Shown here in pieces: positions 11,595 through 22,679 of a stretch of DNA of 64,000 nt. The notes under the pieces were generated by a model, which had not been told where the DNA came from, ran no database searches, and was given only the letters and a program-made list of their open reading frames with translations. Within the stretch, counting starts at the first letter, position 1. Each line of letters begins with the position of its first letter. The DNA is from Rhabditophanes sp. KR3021 (lineage: Eukaryota > Nematoda > Chromadorea > Rhabditida > Alloionematidae), in contig CAUJLY010000004.1 in assembly GCA_963281155.1 (NCBI GenBank), positions 6,324,001 through 6,388,000 on the forward strand, read 5' to 3'. The position numbers were made by a program, and so were the translations under genes.

Positions 11595-12815
11595 ATGATA
11601 TCATTTAGAATAGGTACATTTACCTTGATTTGGTTATTCTGTAGTTTGGTTGCTCCAAACTTGCTTATTACTAGTAAATTAAATAGAAATGTTATTGAGC
11701 AAGCTATTAAGCAACTCCAATTGCATCAAGATGGAGTTCTGGTTAATAGGAAATTTTTTGTTGAGAATGATGATTTCTGTACCTTTTTAAGGAAAACCAG
11801 GCATCTTATAAATATGCTTCAATGCGGTTCTTTGTTATGTGCACCTATTAGGTTAATTTTATTCGATATGAATCGTAAGCAAGACCCTTCTGAAGATGTT
11901 CTTGAATCCATCAAAAGAATGAGTACAAAGATGTGCCCTGAGAATCCAAATGGCTTGACTGAGGAATTTACCTTTGGCATTGGGGATGTCGTGGATATAT
12001 GCCTGTTCATATGCAAGTGTTGTACACACGGAGGCCTTGAGCTGATGAATTTCGGAATTAAAGGTATGGTCAACGGAATAAAGCACCAAACAGCTGATTT
12101 AGCAGGTTTGTTATTAGGCGATAAAGGGAAAGATGCAGTTAGAGGTACTGATAGTTCGTTAATAGACAATTGTATTAGTGGTTGTGTTGATGGAGTCAAA
12201 AATTGTATCACTTTTTGTGCGGATAGTATGGGAGCCATTTGTAGTGGCACTACAGCTTTCATAGGAAAAGGTATCCTTCAAGTAAAAAGAGCTTTAACTG
12301 GAGAGGATAAAGTTCCAGTTTTTCGCATCACAACAACACAAAGACCAATAACAACAACAAGTAAGGATCCTGATTTTTTGTCTTCTAATGAAAGAAGAAA
12401 AGACATGACTAAAAAACCAAAAAAGACGTCTGGATTTGATTTTGGTGACGAAGATGATGTAAAAATAGACAATGATGAATCATGGGAAGAAGTATATAGA
12501 ATGTCAAAAGAAGTAGAAGATAAGAAGAGTAAAAATAAGATTAAAAAAAATGAGAGTAATGAAAATACTGAAACAGAAGTTAGTAAAGTTAAACTTGATA
12601 AAGACAAGTCATGGGAAGAACTATGGAATTCGTCAAATGAAAAGAATACCACGAAAAAAACAAACGAAAACAGTACTGTTAGGCGTGATAAAGAAGATAC
12701 TGAAAATACTGATAAGGAAAATACTGAAAGCAAAAAAACTAAAATCGATACTGATAAATCATGGGATGAACTTTTCAATGATTCAAAGGAAAAACCCATT
12801 AAATCAGCATCTTGA
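11595..12815 (+). CDS. Secreted protein with C-terminal Asp-Lys-Ser-Trp repeats
   Basis: Single-exon, 406 residues; I do not recognise the family. A signal peptide (residues 1-20, TFTLIWLFCSLVAP core) is followed by a helical, cysteine-bearing half (about residues 60-240). This half includes CGSLLCAP, an ICLFICKCC hydrophobic cluster and further Cys-bearing helices (CISGCVDGVKNCITFC), suggesting a disulphide-stabilised helical bundle. A Thr-rich linker (ITTTQRPITTTS) leads to a charged Lys/Glu/Asp tail. In that tail the unit D-x-D-(K/E)-S-W-(E/D)-E-(V/L)-aromatic occurs three times (near residues 294, 334 and 390). The signal peptide implies export or ER residence; the acidic/basic tail looks disordered. 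Neighbouring genes on the opposite strand also encode secreted Cys-rich proteins. Function unknown. Confidence 0.75.
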   Translation: MISFRIGTFTLIWLFCSLVAPNLLITSKLNRNVIEQAIKQLQLHQDGVLVNRKFFVENDDFCTFLRKTRHLINMLQCGSLLCAPIRLILFDMNRKQDPSEDVLESIKRMSTKMCPENPNGLTEEFTFGIGDVVDICLFICKCCTHGGLELMNFGIKGMVNGIKHQTADLAGLLLGDKGKDAVRGTDSSLIDNCISGCVDGVKNCITFCADSMGAICSGTTAFIGKGILQVKRALTGEDKVPVFRITTTQRPITTTSKDPDFLSSNERRKDMTKKPKKTSGFDFGDEDDVKIDNDESWEEVYRMSKEVEDKKSKNKIKKNESNENTETEVSKVKLDKDKSWEELWNSSNEKNTTKKTNENSTVRRDKEDTENTDKENTESKKTKIDTDKSWDELFNDSKEKPIKSAS

Positions 12816-12963
12816 AAACCGATTATATTTTGGCATGCACAACTTGATTTCATGTATCAACTTTCCCCAATTTTAATTTTATTTGCTGTCAAATTAAATG
12901 TTATTTTTATTTGTGATAAATTACAATTTTATTCTAAACATATTTGACTAACAAGTAAATAAA

Positions 12964-13734
12964 TTAAAGCCACGATCCTGCGGTTTGTGGATCATACTTT
13001 TTGAAATTGCCTCTATTGTTGTAGTCAATTGGTATCACATTACTCTGCATATTATCTTGATTATAGTAATAGAGATTTGGTTGAGTCTTTTTGATCACAT
13101 TAAAGCACGACATCATGTCGTCGAAACGATCAAAACAGGAGACATAACTCATGTCTAGTTGAATTGGAATTGAAGGTTCCTACAAAAGGTTTAAATTATA
13201 TGGATGTGTGTTAATTTACTTTACCTTTTCACAGAAGATTAAACACTTTTTGTGGTCTAAATTTGATGATCCGATTCCCTTTTCAATACAGCAATTTGTA
13301 TGATCTCTGCCTTTTGATGCGCAAAAGTGAATATTTGAAACAGCCGACAAAGGGCATCCAAATGCATTAAAGAACATCTGCTGTAGTGTCTTCCTTGAGT
13401 AGTTTTCGTAGCTACACACTTCGTTGCAAGCATCAGGTAAACCTCGTGACTGGCAACAATTAAGAAATTCTTGGTTTGGGCTTGTACTCTGTAGTTCAGT
13501 AGTTTGTTGATACGTACTTGGAAGCACTTTATTATCCTCAACCGAATTCTCATCGCCATTTAAAGTATTAGTCGACATAGCTTTGGCCTTGACAGCAGAA
13601 TAACTTCTAAAAAAGGAAGAAAACGGGGACATGCACAGTTGAAAGCCACAGCCACCTAATGCAAAACAAGCATCACCTTTACTACAAAAAATAAGAACCA
13701 AATACAATAATAACAACCAATTTCTTGTCATCAT
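12964..13734 (-). CDS. DB-module secreted protein (copy A)
   Basis: Two exons, 13225-13734 and 12964-13179, joined in phase 0, give 241 residues. After a signal peptide (WLLLLYLVLIFCSKG) and a short Cys-containing segment comes a linker, then the nematode DB domain (about residues 95-215). Its pattern is FLNCCQSRGLPDACNEVCSY, a CPLS...IHFCASKGRDHTNCC block, CLIFCEK, then the exon-2 half SYVSCFDRFDDMMSCF. The family is extracellular and of unknown biochemistry. The intron sits between the CLIFCEK and SYVSC halves. It is a tandem paralogue of the next gene upstream on the same strand (14110-14836). Confidence 0.85.
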
Positions 13735-14109
13735 AAATTGATGTAAGCTTTAGTCTGTTCAAATTGCTCAATTTATATCAAATCCCATAAGATGTGCCTA
13801 GGGCTTGTCAACAAACAGTTTCAATTGGTGACTAGTTTTGAGAACATCTTTCTCAACAAACAATAATCATTTAAACGGTCGAGGAAAAGGAATATACGAA
13901 ACAATTCAAGATCTATGGCGTTCATTGTTTGTTTAAGCTTTTAATAGACATGGATGGTTGGTATGCATATTTATTTAAATATATATAATAATTTTTGTTA
14001 ATCATAAAATTAGATACTTAAATAGAGGAACATTCACAAAGCAGTAGTATTAAAAGAAAAGTACTTAAAATTATGTTCTTTGAAAGTGGTCGGGTTGCGT
14101 GATATCAAA
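13735..14109. other. Spacer between the two DB genes
   Basis: Includes a TATA-like ATATAAAT on the minus strand about 35 bp upstream of copy A; otherwise nothing seen. Confidence 0.5.
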
Positions 14110-14836
14110 TTATGCTCGAGCCAACTTCTTGTAATGATTGTTCATGACAGAGGTGAATACATTGTTGTAAAAGCAACTTTTCATTTCATCGAACTTGTCG
14201 TAACATGGAAGGTAGGAGATGTCGAGTTGGGTCACGTTGCCGGGTCTTTGATCGCAGAAGATGAGGCATTTTTCGCCGGCCATTGTGGTGTGGACTCCTC
14301 TATCGGCACAGCATTGGAAGTGGTTTTGTCCACGGGCAGCGCAATATTGGATCACTGAGGCTGCGTGTAAAGGACACGTGTCGATTCTAAGGAACATGTT
14401 GCGAATCTAAAATTAGGAAACTTCTAAACCGGTAAAATTAACCATTACTTACAGAGTCTCTTGTGTATCCGGAATACGAGCATTTTCCTAGGCAAGAGTC
14501 GGGGAGTTGATTTTCAACACAACATTGGTAGAATTGAGCATCCGCTTCCATGGCAGAAGCATACCAAACCTTGTTATTGTCGACTTGACCGTCCTTAGTC
14601 AAGAGGTATTCATCATCTTTCCCAGTAGAAAAAGTCTTGGCTCCAGCAACTCTAGCTTTAGTAGCCGTTTGATAGCAACCATAGGATCCGCAGCTCATGC
14701 CGCCTCCACACGATCTTGGGCTGCAAACTGGAGGTGGAGGTGCGCAACCTCCTCCGCCACCGCACATACCACTAGACAAGCAAGCACTTGCTTGATAGAC
14801 GAAAAGGAAGGAACCGATGAGAGCCAAAAATTGCAT
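14110..14836 (-). CDS. DB-module secreted protein (copy B)
   Basis: Two exons, 14453-14836 and 14110-14406, phase 0, 226 residues. A signal peptide (FLALIGSFLFVYQASA) is followed by a Gly/Pro/Cys-rich segment (residues 18-55) not present in this form in copy A. The DB domain follows: FYQCCVENQLPDSCLGKCSY, CPLHAASVIQYCAARGQNHF, CLIFCDQ, SYLPCYDKFDEMKSCF. Cysteine spacing agrees with copy A, so the two are tandem duplicates. Their introns do not coincide: copy B is split just before the CPLH block, copy A after CLIFCEK. The Gly/Cys-rich N-terminal segment resembles that of the secreted proteins at 56282 and 59007, which may reflect a shared extracellular or cuticular setting (inference). Confidence 0.87.
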
Positions 14837-15749
14837 GTTGTTGATAGAAAGTAGTGTAAATGCGGAATGATATCAAAACCAATCGGCAATCCTTTAAATA
14901 GGCGCTTATCCTGAAAGAAAGGAATAACTATTTTGACTGTTACAAAAAGTTTCAAAGGAGAGTCCGGAAAAAAGGTGTGAAAGAAGTTGAGGAAATAGGC
15001 AAAAAAATAAGAAATTACTGAAAGGCGGTTTCAAGGATGAGACTGAATAAATATGGTCATTTGTCTAAATATATAGACGTCCATTTAAGGCATATACCAG
15101 TTAGTGAGCTTACCAGTTTCAGATAAGAAACCCACATAGATCCAGATCTAACTGATTAACAACAGCTTCATGTGGTTTTTAAGGGAGATATTTACCTCGT
15201 ATTATAATATGAGATCAAAAGAATTTGAAAAGATATTTATTTGGAAAGTTCTGGATGGATTATCTACCTCCAAAAAGTAGACAAAGCTATTAATCCAGAT
15301 CGGTTATGATCCATGAAGATAGAAGATGGTTTTTCCAAATTACATGGCCATTCTTCTATTTACCAACTATTATCTACTTTTCGGCGGTTGGTTATGTCAA
15401 ATTTAATTGAAAAGTGTAAATCTGTACACAAAATTTGTTTGTTTAGATTAAAATTAAAAGTATATAGTAGAATAAGAAGATTACCCTTATTACTTTTATT
15501 ACATATTTCACACTTTTATTCTTAAAACACATTTTTATATTAAATTCGTATTCTTATGTTAAGTTTTTTATTCTTAATTAAATTTGTATACTCATATAAA
15601 ATATCATTTCATACATATTTATGAATTGTCCAGTTTTTTGTGGTAATATATTTGTTATGTTTAACAATAACAACTTTGTTTTTATATGGTTCAAACAGGA
15701 CTGTAATGTGATTCATAGCCTGCCGATTTTAATTTCCTTCAATAATTCA
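14837..15749. other. Intergenic region
   Basis: Promoter-side flank of DB copy B (TTTAAATAG box about 60 bp upstream on the minus strand). No supported gene; short ORFs lack splice context. Confidence 0.5.
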
Positions 15750-16665
15750 TTTAGTTTTTATGGAACTTTTGACATGAATTATATTGATATTGGTTCGAGG
15801 TTTGACGGTTGTGGTATTGTTATTGTTGGCAACTTTGGAAATTGATGTGTTCACTGTTTCGCGAATGACTCTTATAAACATGTTTCGAATTGATTGACTG
15901 AGGAACAACAAAGAATAAGGTGTCATTAGGCAAATTGAGGATTCAATCCACATTCGTGGAGCTAATGCACTGTAGTAGAGCGATAAATCTTCATAGCCAG
16001 CTGTGACATTCCAAATGATTGACATCCCTGGATAAATCATTTATGTGAAAAGATTAAGGCATGAATAAATTAACATTATCATTTCGCCTCTTATTTGTTT
16101 GATTGTCCTCCGCGACTTTTTTGTTTTTTGAGAAAGAGAGATTTAAGAATGGCTATCAAATGCCAACGATATAAAAACAATATAATAAATGACGCTGTTT
16201 CGGCTATTGGACGTTGAAGCAAAGGTTGGACCCACGTAGTTGATAGCGAACACCTGTAAGTTATTGGTGTACCTAAGATTGATAAGTTGGAAGTAAGCCT
16301 TACAAAAGGGCAAATACCAAGTTGGCCATATACTGACAAAAACATCAAAAATATGATTAAGTAAAATGTTGGTTCAATCCACTTAAATAACAAAGATTAG
16401 TAAAAAGATATTAGTTAACAAGTCAACGAATCCTCCTATTACAACGACTTTGACTAAAAAGAACTTGTTATTAATTTATGAAATTGAAACGTACAAAATG
16501 GTGACTTGAATTCATCACTTGTTTTCCAACTAATTATAATTTTGTGCAACATAAAGATATATGAAAGAAAGGTAAAGACAATATGAATGACTAGTGAAAC
16601 TGTAGTCAGTGGTATTGTTGCGAATGGAATAATGCGCTGAATTTGGTCCACCAATAAATGGCTTT
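15750..16665 (-). pseudogene. Srv-type chemoreceptor remnant, internally deleted
   Basis: Pieces of a nematode serpentine receptor. Exon-like segments at about 16495-16665, 16392-16453, 16304-16332 and 16140-16272 join in phase. They encode a first membrane helix (VSLVIHIVFTFLSYIFML), the Srv-like link FKSPFFKVVVIGGFVDLL, then LLIFYMANLVFALLYTNN. After a stop near 16140, a last segment (15750-16030) encodes a terminal helix with LMTPYSLLFLSQSIRNMFI, typical of the Srv/Srg C-terminus. The central helices (about TM3-TM6) do not fit in the roughly 100 bp between these blocks, and no in-frame ATG was found upstream. I therefore read it as a truncated pseudogene. A living gene with unusual splicing is less likely. 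Srv versus Srg assignment is by motif recall only. Confidence 0.5.
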
Positions 16666-18472
16666 GGTTGAGGACGATTATATGAAATAGGAAATAATAA
16701 TTTTGTATTTAATGAAATTTACGTAACACTTTATTATTTATACTCAATAAGAGGGTTAGAAACTACCCCTTTTGGCATTTGAGACAACAAAGTACGGCTA
16801 TAAGGTACGCAAAAAATGTAAGAAGTTAAAGAATATAACTTTTATGCGCTTCATTAAATAGAAGCACTTAATAAGCTTCCGTGACAATTACCATATATTG
16901 AAGTTAACAATATTTAGGGGTATTTTGATTAAGATAGATTGGTTCATAGAATTGTTGCGTTCACCAATTAAGTGGAATCTTTTTGTTCAAAACACGGAGA
17001 TTGCAAAGTCGATAAGTCAGAAGCTCATTCAATTTCTTGCATTTTCAAAATACAGCATTCAAAAGAGCCAAGATTGTAGTACTCAAATAGCATACATCTA
17101 GTCCATATTGAAGCCCATTTTTCTTTCTTTTGTCATATAATATAGTCCTTCCTGTTTCACATTTTCATCAAAAAATTGTTTCGAAATTTGTTAATTATTA
17201 AAATCTTCATTCAAAATGTAATATAATAATATTTATTATTTATAATAGATATTTGGAACAAAACCTATGCGTAAGCAATCATCATGTTGAGCCATAGCTT
17301 TAGTTGAACTTTCTATTTATTCCTTAATAGACATTCTTAGATAGATCCCAAATAAAGATTATCAACACCAGTGGTCACTGTTATCCTAGTGTATTTGAAA
17401 TCGTAAAGTTATATGTTAAACATTAATAAAGTATATGAACAATCCTCGTGTTTATTATCATCAATTTACGTATTCAAAGCCTAGGATGTCTTATCCGCTC
17501 AATACACTGTGATTTAAATTTTTATCACAAATTCAATCCTTAAAATATTTATCAATACTTGGCTCATTGATATTGAGAAGCTAAAATTCCATCAAGGAAG
17601 AATCTGGTACTGCCAATCTTTATCCTATTGTGTTTAATGGAAGCCGCAGATAGCATATGTAATGTAAATATCAGTAACTAGATTTATAATAATTTACAAA
17701 TATATAATGATTCGATTATGATAATTATTTTAACAATTAAGAAGACTGACATTTCTGCTCTTTCTTACATCTTTAATTAAGAAACTGTTTTGATTAAGGA
17801 AAAGTTAGCAATTCTGATCTAACTGATTATATAAATGTGTAATAAAACTACAGTTATTGAATTCATTATATCAAAAAGTAGATACGTGGGTGATTTATTC
17901 TTTGTGTAAGAATCAATTTTCATAGAAACTATTTTTATTACGATTTTTAAAGTAAGTATGTTTCTGCATATCTTAAACAACTAAAAATAATAAAAGTTGA
18001 ATCAAACTTATAAAGATCCAGCAGCAAATATGTAATTGTTCTTTTAATAACGTTTCTGATTTAATCTGATGTGACAGATGCATCAATCTGATTTTTTGAC
18101 ATTTATAATGTTCTCTAAACGTCTTAACTTTTAAACGTTTTGACCCTTTTTCACCAAACTAATATATTATGTATTTATATTTAAAAAGAATGCTTATCAT
18201 TTATAAAATTTGGATATGCTTTTAATTTGTTACGTAATCAGCTAAGCATTGTCGGAAAAGCGTGAATCAAGCTTTACTACTCTTACGACGAAAAAAGTTT
18301 GATAATCAAGGACATTGTATTCCACGTAAGTTTAAATTTACAACATTGTAAACTTATTAATCATATTCTCAATTTGCTCGTGATCATTTCAAATTTAAAT
18401 TTAACTCCTTTACAGATACTATAAATGAGCTGCTAATTTATCTAAAAATATATTTAATTACCACAAACTATC
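16666..18472. other. Gene-free AT-rich intergenic region
   Basis: No ORF with splice or family support, no RNA gene recognised. Confidence 0.55.
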
Positions 18473-18979
18473 ATGTCAATTGCATCTAAACGCCGTCATG
18501 TGATCAAAAAAGTTGAGATGGAATATGCTTTGCCGAAAGATGAACAAAAAATCGCTCAAGTACTTGCTTCCTGTGGAAATAATTTATTGGAAGTATTGGA
18601 TGATCAGGATGATAAGTATTTGGTTAGTATGCCTTCTAAATTTAGAAAATGCATATGGGCTAAAAGAGGCCAGTTTGTTATCATTTCACCTATAAAAGAA
18701 GGTGATAGAGTTCGTGCAGAAGTAGACCATATTTTAGACGAAGAAAATGTTCTCTATATTCGAGAGCACAAACTATGGCCGGAGAAGTTTGAAGAAGAGG
18801 CCCTGGCAATGACCAGAGAAGCCAAAAGAAACCCCAATGGAAATGCTACAAATGGTGGAATAGATGAGGATATGCTGCCACCTTCAGATTCAGAAGAAGA
18901 ATACAGTGATGAAGAAGGAAGTGAAGAAGACGATGAAGATGATTCTTGTTACAATCCAAACCGCGTCTGCCCTAAATAA
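18473..18979 (+). CDS. EIF1AD-like protein (S1/eIF1A-fold)
   Basis: Single exon, 168 residues, about the size of human EIF1AD (165). Residues about 18-100 form an eIF1A-like OB fold: a QVLASCGNNLLEV strand, YLVSMPSKFRKCIWAKRGQF with the basic RNA-binding face, then VIISPIKEGDRVRAEVDHIL and the family-typical tail IREHKLWPEKF. The C-terminus is Asp/Glu/Ser-rich (DSEEEYSDEEGSEEDDEDD). The family is nuclear and cytoplasmic and stress-related; the acidic tail is a family trait. The start is the first ATG after stops, preceded by AAACTATC. The intronless structure is as seen; upstream exons were not sought beyond the 5' untranslated region. Confidence 0.88.
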   Translation: MSIASKRRHVIKKVEMEYALPKDEQKIAQVLASCGNNLLEVLDDQDDKYLVSMPSKFRKCIWAKRGQFVIISPIKEGDRVRAEVDHILDEENVLYIREHKLWPEKFEEEALAMTREAKRNPNGNATNGGIDEDMLPPSDSEEEYSDEEGSEEDDEDDSCYNPNRVCPK

Positions 18980-19747
18980 TTTATGTTGTGTCTTTATAAG
19001 TTGTTATTGTTTAAAAAAAGCCGTTGATTGATCGTTAATATACCTTTGCACATAATAATACTAATCTCGTTAATTTCGAGTAATTATATCTTTATTTATT
19101 ATTATATTGTCTACTGCATTTCATCATACTTACCAATATATATCAAAACGAATTGATGATATATAGACTTTGTAAAAAGACCAAATTTTGATCAAAAAAA
19201 GACATTTTAATTTAAACTTTTAAATATACGCATATTTAGCAGTATGCAAAGAGTTTGAGCAGCACCCTTCTCTTGCACGAGAAATTATTTAGGTTCACCT
19301 GATTACGAGATCATTTTATTTTAAAATGTGAATTTTACCATTTACGGACAAAAGGAGAGAAGATCGTTTAATGTAGTGAAATAATATTTATAGTGTAGTA
19401 CTTTGGGCTGTACAAACTATTATATAAAGGTATTACTTTCATCATGATAACCTTTGTAATTTGTGTAATTTGACGATTTTGTTATTTTGTAAAAGCTTTA
19501 CATTTGCTGAATATTATTATTTAAAGTAACGATCTATCTAGTTTATAGCTGTATTTATAACAGTGCAATAGGATTGATTATTTAGTTGATCACTTACGAT
19601 GTTAAAAGTTCCATTTTTGGTTAATTCTCTCTAATGGTCGGGTTATTTCTATTTTTTTATAAGAACTTATTTAATCAACTATATATGAGCACATTTAACG
19701 ATGATCGTTTCATTTTAGGTAATAACATAAACAAACTATCCTACACC
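18980..19747. other. Intergenic plus 5' region of the CHP gene
   Basis: AT-rich. Includes a candidate trans-splice acceptor at 19712-19718. No gene seen. Confidence 0.5.
19712..19718 (+). promoter_or_regulatory. Candidate trans-splice acceptor
   Basis: ATTTTAG followed by 29 nt of leader and CACCATGG. This decides for the ATG at 19748 rather than the in-frame upstream ATG at 19634, which would be removed by splicing here. Spliced-leader use is inferred from nematode biology. Confidence 0.5.
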
Positions 19748-20462
19748 ATGGGTAATTCTGCTTGTTCCCTTATGCTCCAAGATGATGAGATCAAACTGAT
19801 TGCTGAAGAGACTGGATTTGCCAAAAATCAAATTGTTAGATTATACTCCCGTTTTTTGTCTTTAGACAGACATTCTCGTGGGTATCTTGATCGCGAAGAC
19901 TTCTTACGTATCCCTGAACTAGCCATCAATCCTCTAGGAGACCGTATTGTGGATGCTTTCTTTAGCGATAAAAACGAAGTTGATAAGAAAATAAATTTCC
20001 GTGACTTTATCAGAGTTTTAGCTCACTTCCGTCCAATTCAAACTCCCCAAAAAGTCAACATCAACAGCAGAGACGAGAAATTGAAATGTAAGTTAAAAAT
20101 AACCCAATCTTTTTTAAACTCCAGTTGGTTTTTGTTATTCTAATTAGTAAAGTCTAAATATTGTAAATAAACAACACGACTATTTGTAATCATTCATCTT
20201 CAATTAATCATCACCTTTTTCAGTTGCCTTCTCGATGTACGACCTTAACAAAAACGGTTACATTACCAGAGAAGAGTTTAAAGTAATCCTAAACATGATG
20301 GTTGGAGCAAACATAACAGAAGAACAACTTGATTGTATTGCTGAAAGGACAATTACCGAAGCTGACACCGATCATGATGGAAAGATTTCATTCGATGAAT
20401 TCTGCAAAGCTATGCAAAAAACTGATATCGAACAAAAGATGTCTATTAGATTTCTCAATTGA
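19748..20462 (+). CDS. Calcineurin B homologous protein (CHP1/PBO-1-like)
   Basis: Exons 19748-20087 and 20224-20462 give 192 residues (human CHP1 195). The start MGNSACS is a consensus N-myristoylation signal. Four EF-hand units: the first two are degenerate (LDRHSRGYLDREDF; the second lacks an obvious loop). The third (DLNKNGYITREEF, about 118-130) and fourth (DTDHDGKISFDEF, about 159-171) keep all Ca-binding positions, as in CHP proteins. The family binds Na/H exchangers and, in C. elegans (PBO-1), supports proton signalling in the gut; the role here is inferred. The intron interrupts between KLK and FAFSMYD. Calcineurin B itself is the alternative, but the degenerate EF1/EF2 favour CHP. 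Confidence 0.88.
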
Positions 20463-20694
20463 GTAAACATACTACTTTTTTAGCAAATGAGGAATTCAAT
20501 AATAACCAACTAATTTTCGCCACTGTGTGGAGAAGACAACAATATGTAACATAAAATGAGATAAAAATAAATATTTTGATGTGTACATAAAAAGGTATTT
20601 TGTATGGTTTAATAAAAGTCGATGTAAAAACTGTGTTATATAATTTTTATTAATCCTATCTGTAATTATAGTTTTATCTAATCATATATGTAAT

Positions 20695-20760
20695 TAAACA
20701 ATAGTATAGTTAAATTTAATCATATGTATCAATAGGATAGTTAAATTTAATCATACAATA
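20695..20760. repeat. Two-copy tandem repeat
   Basis: Two consecutive units of about 31 bp sharing GATAGTTAAATTTAATCATA (with one mismatch, TATAG versus GATAG). Simple local duplication. Confidence 0.65.
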
Positions 20761-20848
20761 TTGAAGCAGTATTACGCATTGTAATTATATACATACTATT
20801 GCATTTCATTCTAATATCTTTGTGTTTGGTGTGTCAGATTGACATTCC

Positions 20849-20880
20849 CCGAACTTTTCAATCACCACGTAAAAGTTCGG
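20849..20880. repeat. 10-bp perfect inverted repeat (hairpin)
   Basis: CCGAACTTTT and AAAAGTTCGG are separated by a 12-nt loop. The stem is exact and GC-bearing in an otherwise AT-rich stretch, about 390 bp past the CHP stop. Could be a structured RNA end, a protein-binding palindrome or a transposon trace. Confidence 0.7.
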
Positions 20881-21410
20881 TGAACGACTAGCAACACTAT
20901 GTGTAAATTGTATTTCCATTCAGTGAAATATTAATTAAGGATGCGTTGCGACATTAATCAATCTCACTCTGTGCAAACATTAAGTTATAATATAGCGCTT
21001 TATAAGGTTGGTACATTTTTTGACTTTCACCCCAGATTATGGTAGTTCTTATAAAACGATTGAGGTCCTTATTTTTTAAACAACGTCAAGAAAATGTATG
21101 GTTTTAATGTTATTAACACCTTTAACATTAATAGTATTAAGATAATGCCTAGAGAATGAACCCTTGAGTTTTGATGTTAACGCTTTTTTTAATCTACACG
21201 CAGCATTTTTATCAATTTGAATTACTCAGGACTAGAATGTTTTGCGGATCATTAAGATACACCAAAGGTATCTTTGTATTAATAAAATTATGTTCTCGAC
21301 ACTTAACAATTCGAAAATATTCAAAGCACTTTTTTATTTAATATTCTTTGAAGATATAAAGTTATGTGTATTGAATATGTAATGATATAATTTAATGGCT
21401 GTATAAAAGA

Positions 21411-22409
21411 TTAGTTTGGATTAATCAAGGAGTATTGAATGTCAACTGTTTGATCCTTTGTTTCCATGTGGGTATAATTTTGGAATATTTTGACCTCACT
21501 GTGTGGCATTTTTGAAGTTGAATAAGTCCATACTAGATCTCCATTCTCAATTATGTCATCAGCTAATGACCAAAAACTGTATGTCTTAGTGGCTTCTGGA
21601 TAGTCAAAGTTATTCAATCTTGTGAGATATGAGCTATATTTAATTGATGCATGGCAACAATCAACTGGCTGTGTCTTTAGTTCGCAAGTGCCTAAGTTGT
21701 TTCCACATGAGTTTCCTGGAAAAAAGCCCGTGTCTTTGCCGCAAGATGGATAAATGTTGGATGCAGCCCCACTACAAGCACATAATCCATAACATCCGCC
21801 TGCGATTCCAATGAAGACATTTATTTTGTCTTCAATCGATTTTCCTAAATTACAAATTTGGCCTCGTATGAGGCCACGTCCTAAGGTGACACCCATTGAG
21901 TGACTTATGATGTTAATTTGAGTTTTGTTTGTGTACTGCATAACAGCATCAATAAATTTTCTTAGCCTAACCAATGTATCACAATCGTGTGTTCTGATCA
22001 AAAAATGGTCATTGTTCGAAAGATTATTAATAACTTACCTACTACCGGCATTTCCCAAATTGCGGTCTTTTCCCCACGTGAAACTAAACAACTCGGCAGA
22101 GGTGTATCCTTTGGTCATAAAGTAGGTAATGGAGGAAGTCCAACCAGTACCCATTGGCTTTCCATCTGCAAGAGCTCCATCTGAATTGCCGTGGATGAAA
22201 ACGACTGGAGTATTTTGTACGCTTACAAAATCGTGTTGCTTCCCTCCAAAACTTCCTTGATCTCCAAACTTCTCATCTTCAAAATTGTATGAATCATAAT
22301 TATTATTGTGTAGCCAATTTGAAAAATGCTTTGTAAAAGGACCACGAACTTCTGAACAAACGAAAGTGCTCCAAGCCAACACTGTCAACAAATATCTATA
22401 ACCAATCAT
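21411..22409 (-). CDS. Secreted class 2 (EstA-type) lipase
   Basis: Exons 22039-22409 and 21411-21993 join in phase (AG plus A) across a 45-nt intron; 317 residues. A signal peptide (YRYLLTVLAWSTFVCS) is followed by an alpha/beta-hydrolase core. The oxyanion region TPVVFIHGNSDG lies near residue 70. The nucleophile elbow is INIISHSMGVTLGR, with Ser where classical lipases have the first Gly of G-x-S-x-G, as I recall for other nematode members of this family. Asp and His candidates lie in the C-terminal third. The Cys-rich insert GLCACSGAASN...CGKDTGF...NSCGNNLGTCELKT resembles the disulphide-bonded lid of the nematode lips genes. It probably hydrolyses esters outside the cell, for example in the gut. 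Confidence 0.88.
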
Positions 22410-22679
22410 TATAAAAGAGGAGTGTGAAATTCAATTGTTTCTCAACATTTTAAACAAATTTCTTATCTCTCAAAAAATTGTTTCATGCGTGCTTGACTAT
22501 GATTGTTCATCCCCAAAGATATGTTTTACGCTTTTTCAGGAAAATTATGGGTTATGATGTCATTTCTCGAACTGTATATATGTAATTTGATGTGGATTAA
22601 TAAATATGCATTACGTTTGATAGTTAGAATATGAAATTTGAAGGATGTATGCTTTAGCGTTTAGTTGATAAGAGTGGAT

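Larger units (their letters stand above)
20463..21410. other. Convergent intergenic region
   Basis: 3' flanks of the CHP and lipase genes. Contains a near-duplicated segment at about 20695-20760 and a perfect inverted repeat at 20849-20880 (listed separately). Confidence 0.6.

Noticed and set aside
12278..12853. 191-codon minus-strand ORF
   Set aside because: Antisense of the Lys/Glu/Asp-rich tail, which reads as Phe/Ser/Leu-rich; no independent evidence.
19634..19747. N-terminal extension of the CHP protein from an upstream in-frame ATG
   Set aside because: A strong acceptor between the two ATGs, a CACC context and the myristoylation start MGNS favour the downstream ATG.
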